Origin: Smallanthus sonchifolius
Lineage: Eukaryota > Streptophyta > Magnoliopsida > Asterales > Asteraceae
Direction: 5' to 3'
Assembly (NCBI GenBank): GCA_023525975.1
Contig: CM042035.1
Location: 27,867,001 to 27,931,000, forward strand
Length of the DNA stretch: 64,000 nt
Position numbers and translations under genes: made by a program. Under the pieces are notes generated by a model. That model did no database searches. It saw only the letters and a list, made by a program, of their open reading frames with translations, and was not told the DNA's origin. Shown here piece by piece: positions 1-11,329 of the stretch; within the stretch, counting starts at the first letter, position 1, and every line of letters begins with the position of its first letter.

Positions 1-240
1 GCATGTTAATTATATTAAAAAACAAAAAAATAATCTAAAATCCACGTCACCACTCCACATCAGCATAAAAAAAATTCCTAATTGAAACAAAAAAAACATG
101 CTAAAAAACCATGTTAAAACCTATAATTAACAAAATATGAAAGTTGAGTGACTTAATTGGAACACTTCGTAAACTTGAGTGACCTGATTGGAACACTTTT
201 TAAACTTGGTTACTATTATACAGAGTTACCCATATTTTAT
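1..240 (+). repeat. Dispersed AT-rich repeat (copy 1)
   Basis: The motifs GAAAGTTGAGTGACTTAATT and CACATCAGC recur in reverse orientation at about 26380-26680, in matching order, so both are copies of one interspersed repeat. No termini, target duplication or ORF can be seen, so the class is not assigned. Confidence 0.5.
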
Positions 241-447
241 CAAAATGTCCGCTCATTTTCATGCATATAATTTCACAAAGAACATATAATCGAGTTCACA
301 ATTAGCGGTAATCCTTCAAACTTTAATACACTTTTGAACTCATGAATGATGAAGATCTTAATGTACAAAAACAAATCTCAATAAAACAAAATTACCTTAA
401 TTTATATGGATAATAGTGTCCATTTGGCTCCCAGCAGATTCTTCTCT

Positions 448-1710
448 CTACAACTTGTTCATTTCGCACCAACAAAGATACTCGGGGATTGGCCCATCAT
501 TTCCCATGACCCATGAATGCAAAGTAGTAGCTTCTTGAGTCATCCGTTTCAGTAGGATCTGATACAAAACCGTTTTTATTTAAAAAGATTTACATTATTA
601 CTGAAATAATATATTTTACATAATCATATATTCCACACTTACTATTCATTGGAAAAGATAGAATTTTTTTCTTGACAAAATTGTTTCGGATCAAACTAAC
701 CCGACATGCTTTGACCAATACAAAAAGGTAGTTGTTTTGACACGTTACCAACCCCCCAAGCCAACCCATTTTGCCACTTATGCTTAATACCAAATCAATA
801 AAGCACAAATTAAGAAAGTAATATTAACCCTATGTCAAAGTCTATAATACACTCGATAAATCACAAATTACGTGATCTATGCGTCCAAATCAATATCATC
901 AATCTATTTGTAATTATATTACTGAGCAAATACAATTCTAAACTAAAAACTCTCAACCAAAAGAAATCTTGAAACTTTGAAGTGAAAAACAAACACTAAC
1001 CTTTGCAGAGAAGCCCCTCAAAAAGGTTCTTGAGCAGGGGTTCATAAGGAGAAACGCGATATTATTAAGAATCTGGGAAATAAAATATCAATTAATTTAA
1101 GTAAACAAAAACATTAAAAATGATAAAAGTTTTAGATTAATTTGAAACCAAAAGCAAGTATTAAAATGATTAAAAAAGGTGATAAAACTTGCACACCTTA
1201 TCATATGTATCTTGTATTGCGTCTCTAGGGAAGGGATATTGTTCAAATATCATGCAGTATAAGGTAACTCCAATCGCCTAGGTAACCGCAGTTTTGCCAT
1301 GATAAATATTCCCTATTTATAGAAAATAATGGAGAATCAAGTCATCAACTTGTTTTAGTGTTCAACAAGTTTTGATTATTTAAAAAACTAATAAATAAAT
1401 TTGTGAAGTGGACATAAAAGTTCCTGAAATTAGGTTAAAAAGAAAGGGTAAATGAGTAATTTTTCTTTACTGTTAGATTATCAATTTTGTTTGCAGTTGG
1501 TATGAAACTGACTTAAATAATCGATAGATAGAAGCAGAAATTGTTTATATTAAAAAAAACAGATGAATTATCAGATAAGCAGTTTGTTAGAATAAACGCA
1601 AACCCCTGACAAAAACCTTGAAGTCACAGGATGACCAACTTACCCAGACAACAGTATGGAGCAGTAAAAACATGAGTCCCATGGGATTGGCGAAGCATGT
1701 CATTTTCATC
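448..1710 (-). pseudogene. GRIK/SNAK-type protein kinase pseudogene, C-terminal exons
   Basis: Four exon-like blocks on the minus strand match, in order, the C-terminal half of plant GRIK kinases (Geminivirus Rep-interacting kinases, also SnAK), host kinases that phosphorylate the SnRK1 activation loop. Exon 1644-1710 encodes GTHVFTAPYCCLG, the activation-loop end and P+1 region (family form GTPVFTAPECCLG). Exon 1197-1312 encodes YHGKTA and GVTLYCM. Exon 1001-1072 holds NLFEGLLCK in a shifted frame. Exon 448-558 holds HSWVMGNDGPIPEYLCWC and a TAG at 448-450. Splice-like borders are present (donors GTAAGT, GTGTGC, GTTAGT; acceptors TTAG, ATAG, CCAG, TCAG). It is broken: APE has become APY, a conserved TGG reads TAG at 1278-1280, and exons 1001-1072 and 448-558 carry frameshifts. 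Retained introns argue for a segmental copy, not a processed one. N-terminal kinase exons were not found upstream. Confidence 0.82.
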
Positions 1711-2490
1711 CTAATAAATAAAAGCAACCTTAATATAGCATGATTAATAAATAATATCAAATGGACATGTGGGCAGGTCATGTATGATTAAATTCTCAAC
1801 AAAAGTTGATACTTCCATATAATCATATATTTATTACCTTAAAATCAAATAACGATTAACAGATAAGTGAACCGAATTTGGATTAAAAATTTACCAAAAA
1901 AAGATAAGGTTTACATTTTGGGGGTGAACCCATAAAGAAAAGTGTGCATGTTTTTTGTTTTAAGAGAGTTCCCTTGCCTCATATTTTAACAAATATTATA
2001 AATACTTAAAAAAGTGAACCATGAAAAGAGGAGCTAATTACCTCAAAAACTTTATAAGCATTGTTTGTCATGTAAAAAACTTTATAAAAAAATACAGAAA
2101 TTATGAGTTTCAAAAAAATATAGACATTATGCAAGTGTTAATAAACCTTAAAAATCACAGTTGAATGAGAATTATAAATCCAAGAACCAAAAGCTTTCCA
2201 TCAAGATTCAACTCTTTTGTTCCATATCCAGAAACTTCCTGCATACACATAGATTGCCAAAGGTTGAAATATAATTACTGAAAATAAGCCTTAACAGTTC
2301 TTTATAAACATAATCATTCCTGAAATATAATTAACATTTCTTTGTAGAAGGAAGATGAAGTGGATCCAACTTCTTTCTGAAATATGTGTTCTTTTGACCT
2401 TTGGCTTACTTCTAATTTACGTTTTTATATAATAGGAACTAATTGAACATAAACAACATCAATGAACACAAATTTGATTTATGTAAAAAA
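1711..2490. other. AT-rich spacer, no gene recognised
   Basis: Upstream side of the kinase pseudogene. The missing N-lobe exons would be expected here on the minus strand, but no glycine-rich loop, VAIK-type lysine or HRD/HGD motif could be read. One short open stretch near 2170-2250 (minus) has splice-like borders but no recognisable product. Confidence 0.4.
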
Positions 2491-2682
2491 AAAACCCAAT
2501 TTATGCAATCACAATAGATCTAATCTAGGGTTTCAGAACATAAAGGTTGATGTATGTGACTTTAATTGGAATAAACACAACCTAAACAACAACAATGAAC
2601 CAAAAAGTAATGTAAATGCCTTTAATCACAAAAATCCCCAATTTATGCAAACGCAATCGATCTAATCTAGGGTTTCAGAATT
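2491..2682 (+). repeat. Spaced direct duplication, period about 140 bp
   Basis: A block of about 45 bp containing GATCTAATCTAGGGTTTCAG occurs at about 2495-2540 and again at about 2637-2682 with a few differences. The 67-codon frame across it is low-complexity (Asn/Lys rich) and does not look like a protein. Confidence 0.6.
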
Positions 2683-2690
2683 AAAAAAAA

Positions 2691-3015
2691 AAAGAATTAA
2701 TCACAAACAAAACCATACCTCCTGCGATGTATTTCCTTAACCGATTGGTTTAACGGTATTGCGGAGATAAAACTTTAGCAAGAACACACCGGCTGCAGAA
2801 ATAAGACGATGTGTAAAAAAGATTCAAAACAAAAAACGTGTAGTAATCGAAGAAGGAAGAAGTGGGTATAGAAAAAAAATAGAAGAACAAACCTTAAATG
2901 AAGATGAAAACTATATCTTCAGGTGTAGATGGTGAGAGGAAGAAATGTATCGGTGATTACAAAATGGTGTATTAGGGTTTGAAAAGGAGAAAAAGAATAA
3001 CCCCATATTCTGATA
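2691..3015. other. Spacer with no supported gene
   Basis: On the minus strand this stretch looks like a plant 5' leader (pyrimidine-rich runs, TTTCTGCAG followed by a GT-rich start), so it could be the old 5' end of the kinase gene whose C-terminal exons lie at 448-1710. No reading frame supports that, so it is only noted. Confidence 0.25.
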
Positions 3016-3245
3016 AACGGGTTATATGTTAGATCCGCGTGAGGACCCAAACTGAGATCCGCGTGAAAAAAATGAAAGGGGTACTTTAGGCGAGAAAAAT
3101 AGGTTTTTGATGTCCTGAATGAATGACACGAACGGGTTATAAGTTAGATCCGCGTGAGGACCCAAACTGAGATCCGCGTGAAAAAAATGATAGGGATAGT
3201 TTAGACGGGAAAAAAGGTTTTTGATGTCCTGAATGGATGACACGT
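3016..3245 (+). repeat. Two-copy tandem duplication, period 115 bp
   Basis: Copies at 3016-3130 and 3131-3245 share AACGGGTTAT, GATCCGCGTGAGGACCCAAA and GTTTTTGATGTCCTGAATG with scattered substitutions. Each copy itself carries GATCCGCGTGA twice. No coding function is evident. Confidence 0.85.
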
Positions 3246-3885
3246 GTTTTTAAAGATTTTTATTTATTAGATAAGTAAGATAAAATGTATAATAATATTA
3301 ATATAAATAAATTACTTATCTAGTAATGTTAAAACAAGAATTTATCAGTGTATTTGACTGTAATTTTGTTAAAACTGACTTAAACTAGATTTTACGTGAG
3401 TTTATAATATTAATTTTATATTCACATAACAATATCAAACATGGTCCTATAATAACCACTTTTACATCCACGTTGTCCTGTATCCTGATATTTTTGTAGA
3501 GCCTATTTTATAATTATAGTCGCATTTGCATTCCTTCCCGTTACTACGCTCTTGGCTTGCCATAAAATCAGTGACGAAGCTTGAAAAAAAACACAGGGGG
3601 GTCGGGATTTTTTTACTATCAGCGGGGGGCCGGAACTTAATACCTATAAAATTTTCTCCCGAATACGTATAAATTAACACTTGTGAGCGAAAAATCAAGG
3701 GGACGGGCCCTCACTAGGCTTTTGCCCTTGCATAAGACTACACATATATGCGTCCAATCCAACTAACATACCTTTATAACATTTTGTACCTTGTTAACCT
3801 TAATTAATTTGAATACGTTGTTGGTGTTCATAAGTTGTTGTCTTATGGTGAGTTGAGAATGTCTACATATTTTTCTAACTTTAAT
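3246..3885. other. Spacer, no gene recognised
   Basis: AT-rich. A poly-G patch near 3594-3630 and a GGGCCCTCACTAGGC patch near 3705 look like old retroelement debris, but no domain can be read in any frame. Confidence 0.4.
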
Positions 3886-4260
3886 AACTTAGTGGCATAG
3901 ATTAGCAATATAATGCAACATCGGCGACTCTAACTTAGTGGCATAGATTAGCAATATAATGCAACATCGGCGATCTATATTAGTCTGGTTGTATAACCTA
4001 CTTCCATGATAGAGGAAAAACTTGGCAAAGATCACATACAATTAGTTTACATTAGTTTATACATTGTCATAATAACTTAATAAGTTATCGTAAACACCTA
4101 GTAAAATGTTTAATTTGAGTCTTTTCTCCATGTTCTTTCACGAAAGCATGTAATGCAACCAAGTCTTTGTTGTGCTCCCAAGATCCATGTTGTTAACAAT
4201 GGTCATATTAAATTACTAAATTCATAATACTTTAGAATGTTCTTAAGTTAACATATGTTT
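3740..4260 (+). repeat. Dispersed repeat related to 12080-12400, with a 46-bp tandem duplication
   Basis: CTTATGGTGAGTT and AGCAATATAATGCAACATCG-like blocks appear in the same order at 12200-12330, so both regions are copies of one repeat. Inside this copy a 46-bp unit is duplicated (starts 3886 and 3932). Class unknown. Confidence 0.55.
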
Positions 4261-4270
4261 TACCATCAAC

Positions 4271-5238
4271 CAGGGCCGGTCCTGAATATTTAAGTGCTCC
4301 GGTCGAGCCGGAAAAAAATGCCCTTACGAACAAAATATATAAACTAATTTTTTTTCAAACGACGATTAACGTTATAGCAATAAACATAGTATAAAAATAA
4401 CATACCTTAATAGATAACCGATGATTCGCGAAGCTCTCCTTGCATTTCTTGCCAGCAAACTCTTTGATCACCTCTTCGCAGTTTATGCTCTCTAAAATTT
4501 CGTTCTCGATAACTATCATCGCCAATCTACTAAGTCTTTCCTGGCTCATTGTAGATCGTAAGTATGATTTCAGTAACTTCAATTTAGAAAAACTCATTTC
4601 TGTAGATGCCACCGTGACTAGAATAGTCAACAATATTCTATATGCAATCCTTGCATTTGAGAAATTCTCTTATGACTCATTCAAATGCTTCAAAACATCT
4701 ATAGAGTTGCTAAATTCACTGGTTTCTAATGTGTCAAACGACTTCAACTCCATATAAAGTTCATCACCATCAATATCCGATCTTCCTTCAAACTTGAGTG
4801 CATTTTCAAGAAAATGACAAGACAACTTAAGATCTTTATCTTCAATTCCCCTCAAGTTGTGTGAAAACAAAAAAAAACCAGATAATTTCTCACAGTTTTT
4901 GAATTGATCAAATTTGTCTCAAGAAAAGCAATTGTTTGATCAATAATATATAAGAAATAATTTACTCTAAAATTCTCTTATAAAGATTAAAAAGGCTCAA
5001 ACCATTACATTATAAATATTAAAGAGTGTCCAACCATTATAAATATTAAAGAGGCCTCAACCATTATAAAAATGGCCCAATATGTTTTTAAGTTTTTATA
5101 AAAAGGTCCCAATATATAAAACCGGCATATAAAATATACAAAAAACATATATATATATATATATACACACATTTTTAGGCCCCAAAAAAATGGGCCCTGA
5201 CCGGTGGCCCGGCTCGGCCTACCCCAGTGCCGGCCCTA
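4271..5238 (-). mobile_element. hAT-type DNA transposon, internally deleted (968 bp)
   Basis: Ends CAGGGCCGGTCCTG at the left and TAGGGCCGGCACTG (read inwards from the right) form imperfect terminal inverted repeats of the hAT type. The flanks carry an 8-bp target duplication, ccatcaac at 4263-4270 and ccatcaat at 5239-5246 (7 of 8 match), the length expected for hAT. Inside, on the minus strand, only the C-terminal end of the transposase remains. The element is therefore a deletion derivative that cannot move by itself. Confidence 0.88.
4355..4870 (-). pseudogene. hAT transposase C-terminal dimerisation domain, broken
   Basis: The minus-strand frame encodes TVASTEMSFSKLKLLKSYLR followed by TMSQERLSRLAMI, the hallmark of the hAT C-terminal dimerisation region in the TTF-type/zinc-finger-MYM-like transposases. 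The upstream part (from 4870) is in the same frame and is cut by one stop at 4670-4672. The N-terminal DNA-binding and catalytic parts are absent. In intact family members this region mediates transposase dimerisation in the nucleus. Confidence 0.87.
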
Positions 5239-5246
5239 CCATCAAT

Positions 5247-5499
5247 AATATCTTCAGCATAATGTTGTTATTACATTACTATATTGAAAATGTTTAAACC
5301 TTAGAAAGTTAGTAATATGTTCTTGGAGGGCTAAAATCACGGTCAGCAATTCCTGATACGACACGGAAATAATCAGGTGTAGGTTGGCTAATATAACCCG
5401 CTTATTAAATAGAATCGTCGAAGACAGCCCCATTTAATAAAGGGGTTGACTTGAACTTGACTCGTTTAATAAACGGGTTGACTCGAACACATTCCATTA
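5247..5499. repeat. Repeat debris with TTTAATAAACGGG motifs
   Basis: Contains CCTGATACGACACGGAAATA and TTTAATAAACGGGTTGACT; the matching continuation (TTTAATAAACGAGTCG) lies across the Copia insertion at 11134. This style of sequence is common in plant interspersed repeats, but the family is not identifiable here. Confidence 0.4.
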
Positions 5500-5940
5500 T
5501 GTAAGTCCCAAACATTATGGATCTTCGAATAACAAACACACGATATCAAGTCTCACAATCAATAGGCGGAAACTAATGATTGTGGTGATTCAAGAACACA
5601 AAGATTCAAAGTAAAACACTTGTATTGCTCAAGAGAATTACAGAGAAAACAATAATCAAAACCGCTAACACAATAGACGGCTTTTTCACTCGTCTAACTC
5701 TCTCTAGACGGCTATCAATCTGTCTAACTCACGTGTATTCTCATTTAGGTCACAAACACATGTATTTATACTAAGCCTAAACAAACTAAGCCCATAATAC
5801 ATATTCTCGGCCCATGGCCGGCCCAAGACCCAAACCGTGAACCCAGTTCACGGTTACACATCCCGAATATCCATCTATTCGGTGACACCAATAGTTATAC
5901 TTATTTGATAAGCGGCAGCCTCACATATTCAGACCCAACA
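5500..5940 (-). repeat. LTR of F (3' LTR in element sense), 441 bp
   Basis: Full-length LTR. A minus-strand TATAAATA box lies at 5763-5770. It carries a perfect inverted repeat with 10-bp arms AACCGTGAAC and GTTCACGGTT around a 3-nt spacer (5833-5855). The other LTR lacks the 122-bp block that holds this palindrome. Confidence 0.9.
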
Positions 5941-8039
5941 ATCTCCCCCTAGGCTAATGCTATCAAATGATCTTCATAACTCGAATGTAGCACTGTGATC
6001 ACCACTTCCAGCATACAATGTTGTCATCAGAATCTCTGATTGTTGCTGTGGTGTCAATGTTGGTGTTGGTTTTGTTGAGATTCACCATTTCTGAACTTTC
6101 AAACTTGGGTCTCTCTTTCTTCTCTTGGAGTTAGATCCGTATTTGGATCAGAACCAGCATTTGCTTGAGCATCTTGCTAAAAGATGATGTGAGAGGAGGA
6201 TTCTCAACAGCTCTTTTATTTTTCATTCTTTCTCTTTCAAGCATATTCACATGTACTTCTTCATGTGTACTTTCATTGTCGAAAGATGAAAACACATCAA
6301 GTGTTCTGACTCGAGTACATTCTGTTGTGTTGGTACTTCAAGCTTGTCAGCAATTGACAGCATTTCATTCTTCTTCAATCCTAGTTCTTGATTTGAAATA
6401 GATCTTGCAAATTCTCAGAAGTTTTATAAGCAGACATTTATATGCAACAGGGGATTCAGTATCCACACGAACACCTAGTACATTTACGTACTATCAAACT
6501 TTAAAAACTTCAATCCTTTTGATAATAAGTCTTTAAATCCAAGAATGGTCAATTTTTGTAAAGATAATAAAAGTAAAATAAAATAAAACAAAAAAAATAA
6601 AAACTAAACTAAAAACTAAAGACAAAACTAGAAATAAAATCTTTTTGAATTTTTCCAAACAAATCCGACACATTTACAAAGATGTAACTAAGAACGAGCC
6701 TTTAGGAAGTTTGCAATGGGATCATATCATTCTACAGGCAGACTAAGGAACATTTTTCAGCACGTATTTTTACTAAGACAGGTCAAGTAGATTGCTAATA
6801 TTCAGATCCTTCTAAACTCATGCTTTAATTTCAAACTGAAGTTTTTCACTGTGATTTTAATTATCATGTTTTTGGAATAGAAAAAATAATGACTTAATGG
6901 GTCCCACACTCATATCTCAGAAACCTGTAGTTAAGAGAATATAAATTATGTGAATTATTGATGAACTTGAATGGACCCCACATCTTATCAGGTAAACCTT
7001 CCATTTCTTATGATCTTTTGAGCACCTAAATAATAACTAATTGAGCATAACTAGCACGGGTTTATGCAACTTTTCAGGGAATCTTTGACAAAATTTGATT
7101 AAAAACATAGCACTACGGGCTTACATGTTCAGAATTAGCAAAAGCTCAGGGTCATAGCACTACGGACTTACATGCCTTGACAAGAGATCCTTTCCCAGTC
7201 ACAAATTTTCAAAAATAAAAATATTTACAATAATAATATGTACATCTTTAGACATATCTTTTTTGTTGTATGACATTGCATATCTTTTGATTTATTCCTA
7301 TTGCACGACATTAACATTGCGTGTCTTTTTGCTCAGAATTCTGCTTTGCAGATTAGCTTTGCACTATCATTGAGTGTCTTTTCACCTATTTCATATCAAT
7401 GCATGTCTTTTAACTATATAGATATATAGTATTTACAGACCTGTATCAAGTCAAGCTCGCAACCCCTTTGTGAATGGTCCCGGTTAGTGCAATCCCAATT
7501 GAACAAGGGTTATCCACAGTTCATCAACCTTTATGTTTAAGTTCTCGATTATTAACAGGAATGGCAAATTACACTAATCTATGAGATGTTCCCCACTAAT
7601 GCCATAAGATTATTTTGTTCAAGTGTATCACATGTAGAGCCTATCAACATATCTAACACTAATCCTTGTCTTTTCAATTTAGTGCCTTACATGTGTTGAT
7701 CCTAGCCTTAAGAAACGAACATTCATATCACTTCCCATTTAATTGCAAACTCCCGACTCAAGCACAAACAATATTTTTGTATTTTTCTGTTAAATAACCT
7801 CAAAAGCAAACTCTTTTTGAATTTTTCTTGACTCTAGGAAATTTAAGACAAACTCTTTTTGTATTTTCTTGACACTAATAAACTTTAAAAACACTCTTTT
7901 TGTATTTTTCTCATATCTCACCCTAAATTTGTGCATTAAAATAAAAAAAATGTACAAATTTAAACTATAAAGAAAAATCTTTTTGGTAACAATTCTCAAA
8001 TTTCAAAAACTCATTATTTTCAAAATATAATGTACCAAA
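5941..8039. other. Internal region of F lacking pol
   Basis: AT-rich, with no integrase, RT or RNase H motif in any frame. A short direct repeat (CATAGCACTACGG then CTTACATG) occurs at about 7109 and 7153. Open frames here are short and low-complexity. Confidence 0.6.
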
Positions 8040-9753
8040 GTAAACTGTACCTTTATTGCTGATCTTACCTCCCTTATCTCCTACAAAGGAAACATACCCT
8101 CCGTTAAAGTATTAACGTTATACAGTAGAGAGATGTCACCCGTCATGTGTCTGGAACAACACATATCAACATACCAGGCTGTTATTGACAGTCCTCCTTG
8201 GATGTCCCTGCACGAATGAGAAGATTAGTTATACATAGGTACCCAAGCCATAGTTGACATGGGCATTCCTGAAGCATCAATGTAAGATACTTCCTGCAAA
8301 CACATATCATTTTTAGAATCAAGGACAGGTGTTGCCACAACATTTTCCTTAGCCTTCCAGACAGGCTTTGACTGAACAGACGGTTTTGTCTCTTTTGAAA
8401 CTGAGACTTTAGGTTTCACTGTTTGCTTATTTTGTTTAACTTTTTGTCTTTCAAAATAAGCTTATATGTTTCTCTTTACAGCATTCCAGTCACCATCAGA
8501 GGGCTTAACTCTGGGAGACTGACTCTTCATTGCCTTAGGCTGATTTGCCTTCATTGGCTTAGAGCAAGTTCTATCCCTTGGTGTAGTCCTCTGATTTTTC
8601 ATGTAATAGGGCTCATAAGGACGATGCATATGCAGTGTCTTGCAATGTGACCGGCTTTGCCACATGTGTAGCATGTCTGATTCCTAGAATAGGAAGCATA
8701 TCTCGATCTGTTTGACCACGAAGATGAAGATGATGATGCATGTGAATAATAAGATTGATCATTTCTAGAATGATGTTCACATCTTCTCTTTGAAGAGCTT
8801 TTCAACATGTTTTGTTCAACCTGTTTGTTTTTCTCCTTCAGCTTGTACAGGTCCCTGTTGGAATACTTAACAACATTATAAGTGATAGGTTTAACAAATC
8901 TGGTTTTTCCATCACTATATGCAGGCAATTTTGAATTTGTAGTAACATTTTTCCAAGCCTACACATAGGGTTTGTTGCTCTTAGAAGCAGTGCTCTTGGA
9001 AGCATTGCCCTTAAAAGTATTAGTTTTATTTTTGCAACCAGAATTAACATTAGTTTTATTCTTGCAAAAACTAGTCTCTTCATACTCCTCATTTTCACTA
9101 TCACATTCCTCAATCTCTACTTTTTCTGCACATGAAGTAGAAGCATCAGAATTGTTCACACATTTAACATTAGAATCTGATGATGATGATTTGTATTCAT
9201 CAGTGCATGACTTGCTACCGGGAGTAAACATGAAGAACTCCCTTACTTGTTCCTCAATAGAGAGAGGAACAGTGGTACAGTTTCCGTTGAACGGAGAAGG
9301 CACGCTATTATACCCAAGCCCTTTGCTCCCATTACCCGGCTTGTGGAGTTGATCTTCAAGAATATCAACAACCTTGCTCGACTGACCAAAGAATTCTACT
9401 TTGAATTTTGCTTCATTAAAATTTGATTTTGCCTTTTCTAATTCAGTGGTCAATCTAGCAATTTCTTGATTAGCATCAGTAAGCAAACAACATTTATTGC
9501 TGAGTTGAGACCTTAGTAATGAAATATCCCTTTTACCAGCATCTATTGCCTCTTTATAATCCTTTTCAGACTTGAGAAACTTCTTTTTGTGATATTTTAG
9601 ATTTTCATTTTCAAACCTCAAATCATCATTTTCTTTTCTATACATCTCTATCTTATCAATACACAATTTAGAACAGGGATTAGATGTTACCTCAGGTGGA
9701 ATTGAACCTGAAGATGATGAAGCTTGTCCTGCTACTCCAAATGTAGAAAACAT
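8040..9753 (-). pseudogene. Copia gag with coiled coil and CCHC knuckle, plus protease start, broken
   Basis: The minus-strand frame from ATG at 9753 encodes a Ser-rich start, then a long heptad-like Glu/Lys/Leu stretch (about residues 38-112, containing LRFENENLKYHKKK), an acidic Ser/Glu-rich region and basic repeats. An in-frame stop at 8959-8961 interrupts it. The same frame then reaches the nucleocapsid knuckle CYTCGKAGHIARHC (CX2CX4HX4C). A frameshift follows near 8630, and a stop at 8462-8464. Downstream, about 8140-8190, the protease start reads DMCCSRHMTG where the family has DSGCSRHMTG, so the catalytic Ser-Gly pair is lost. In an intact element Gag would form the particle that packages the RNA. 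No polymerase follows. Confidence 0.82.
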
Positions 9754-10029
9754 CTTGTTAGAGATATCCTGAACTTTACCACCAAAAATTTGACTGAAAA
9801 TCTAATGTTGTCAACTTCTCAGAAATGAGCCCGAATAGATGTATAGACGTCCTCTCAAAATTTTGACCAAGGAAAATTTTCAAATATTTTCCCACCAAAA
9901 TTTTCACCAAAAAATATCCGGTATTTTCAACTTTTCAAAAACAACTCTGATTAGATGTGTAAACGATCTCTCAAAATTTTAAGCAAGAAATATTTTCACC
10001 AAAAAATATCCGGTATTTTTTTTTTTGAA

Positions 10030-10530
10030 CTAGAATGTAGCCGTGAAAGAGGTCAATACCGTGAATGTTCAAGGCCAGTGAACCTGTAACGAGGCCGTGA
10101 ACCTTTCAACACACCGTGAACCTCAACTGCCCCATGAACCTTTCCCGTGAAGTTCAACAACCGTGAACCTTGATCCTGATAAGCAATCTCGTGAACCTGA
10201 ACCCGTGAACTTTCCCGAGATTTAATCAAACCGTGAACCAGAGCCGTGAAGTGGTAACCTTAACCCGTGAACTAGTCTTCCCGTGAACCTGAACCGAGTA
10301 GACTTGCCGTGAACCCTGTAGCCGTGAGTTTAATCGAGTAACAAAACCGTAAACTTGTCCCGAGTAACCAAAACCGTGAACCCTGATCTGCGTAGACTTC
10401 CCGTGAATCTAGCGATTTGGTTTCCAAATTTAATCCCGAGAAATAAGGGTTTCAAAATTTGAATTTCCAGAAAATCAGATGTGACTTTCCTTTTACCCGA
10501 GAAGCAACCGTGAATGTAGACCCCGTGAGC
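10030..10530 (-). repeat. Cluster of CCGTGAAC motifs in the F leader
   Basis: Seventeen exact CCGTGA hexamers, most as CCGTGAAC or CCGTGAACC, plus four one-off variants, lie within 500 bp with irregular spacing, mixed with several CGAGTA/CGAGAA motifs. In element sense they read GTTCACGG and sit between the primer binding site and gag. The same octamer forms both arms of the palindrome in the F LTR. No ORF explains the pattern. Confidence 0.8.
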
Positions 10531-10797
10531 TTATTTTGACTTGATCTTCTTTCTAAAATTAATCCCCATAATCATGGGATTCAAATTTCAAAGCAAACCC
10601 AAAAATCTTGAAGAATACAGCAGCAAACTCACCAAAATTTCTCAATAAACTTTGATTTTCAGCAAAAAAAACACCGAAGATACACTATAACACAGCAACT
10701 GTTAGCAATAAAGAATAATATAAATCAATAAACAATACCTCAAAAACCTTGTCTTGAATCGTTGATATCCAAAAACTGAGCCTTGAAAGACTTCAAT

Positions 10798-10810
10798 GGC
10801 TCTGATACCA
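10798..10810 (-). other. Primer binding site of F (tRNA-Met type)
   Basis: The minus strand reads TGGTATCAGAGCC, complementary to the 3' end of initiator tRNA-Met, two bases from the LTR at 10813. It sets the orientation of F as minus. Confidence 0.9.
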
Positions 10811-10812
10811 AT

Positions 10813-11131
10813 TGTAAGTCCCAAACTTTATGGATCTTTGAATAACAAACATACGATATCAAGTCTCACAATCAATAGGCGGAAACTAATGATTGTGGTG
10901 ATTCAAGAACACAAAGATTCAAAGTAAAACACTTATATTGCTCAAGAGAATTACAGAGAAAACAATAATCAAAACCGCTAACACAATAGATGGCTTTTTC
11001 ACTCGTCTAACTCTCTCTAGACGGCTATCAATCTGTCTAACTCACGTGTATTCTCATTTAGGTCACAAACACATGTATTTATACTAAGCCTAAACAAACT
11101 AAGCGTCAGCCTCACATATTCAGACCCAACA
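10813..11131 (-). repeat. LTR of F (5' LTR in element sense), 319 bp, with 122-bp deletion
   Basis: Matches 5500-5940 closely up to ACAAACTAAGC, then jumps to the final block TCAGCCTCACATATTC. The missing 122 bp is bounded in the other LTR by TAAGC on both sides, a microhomology that explains the deletion. Confidence 0.88.
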
Positions 11132-11329
11132 CATTTAATAAACGAGTCGATCCGCTAAGCAGTTTAATTAAGTTTAAGGATATTTAAAAATTTTCCTGTT
11201 TAGGTTTTAGAGTGGGATATTTACAGTATGTTAACGTCTAAAGTTTGAACTCACATAATCAATTATGTCCTCATACAGGTGCAAGTCTAATAAACCATAC
11301 TTAATATGCGCATCACATGTTAGTTTGGG

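Larger units (their letters stand above)
5500..11131 (-). mobile_element. Copia-type LTR element F, gag only (non-autonomous)
   Basis: Minus-strand element. LTRs at 5500-5940 and 10813-11131 begin TGTAAGTCCC and end ACCCAACA. A polypurine tract (AGGGGGAGAT on the minus strand) abuts the left LTR. A tRNA-Met-type primer binding site (minus TGGTATCAGAGCC) abuts the right LTR at 10798-10810. The 5-bp flanks are catta and cattt, a target duplication with one mismatch. The internal region has a gag and the first part of a protease on the minus strand (about 8040-9753). About 2.1 kb that should hold integrase, RT and RNase H has no readable pol, so mobilisation would need help in trans. Confidence 0.88.

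Noticed and set aside
8972..9352. Plus-strand 126-codon frame opposite the Copia gag
   Set aside because: Shadow of the gag frame, Leu/Ser-rich, no domain.
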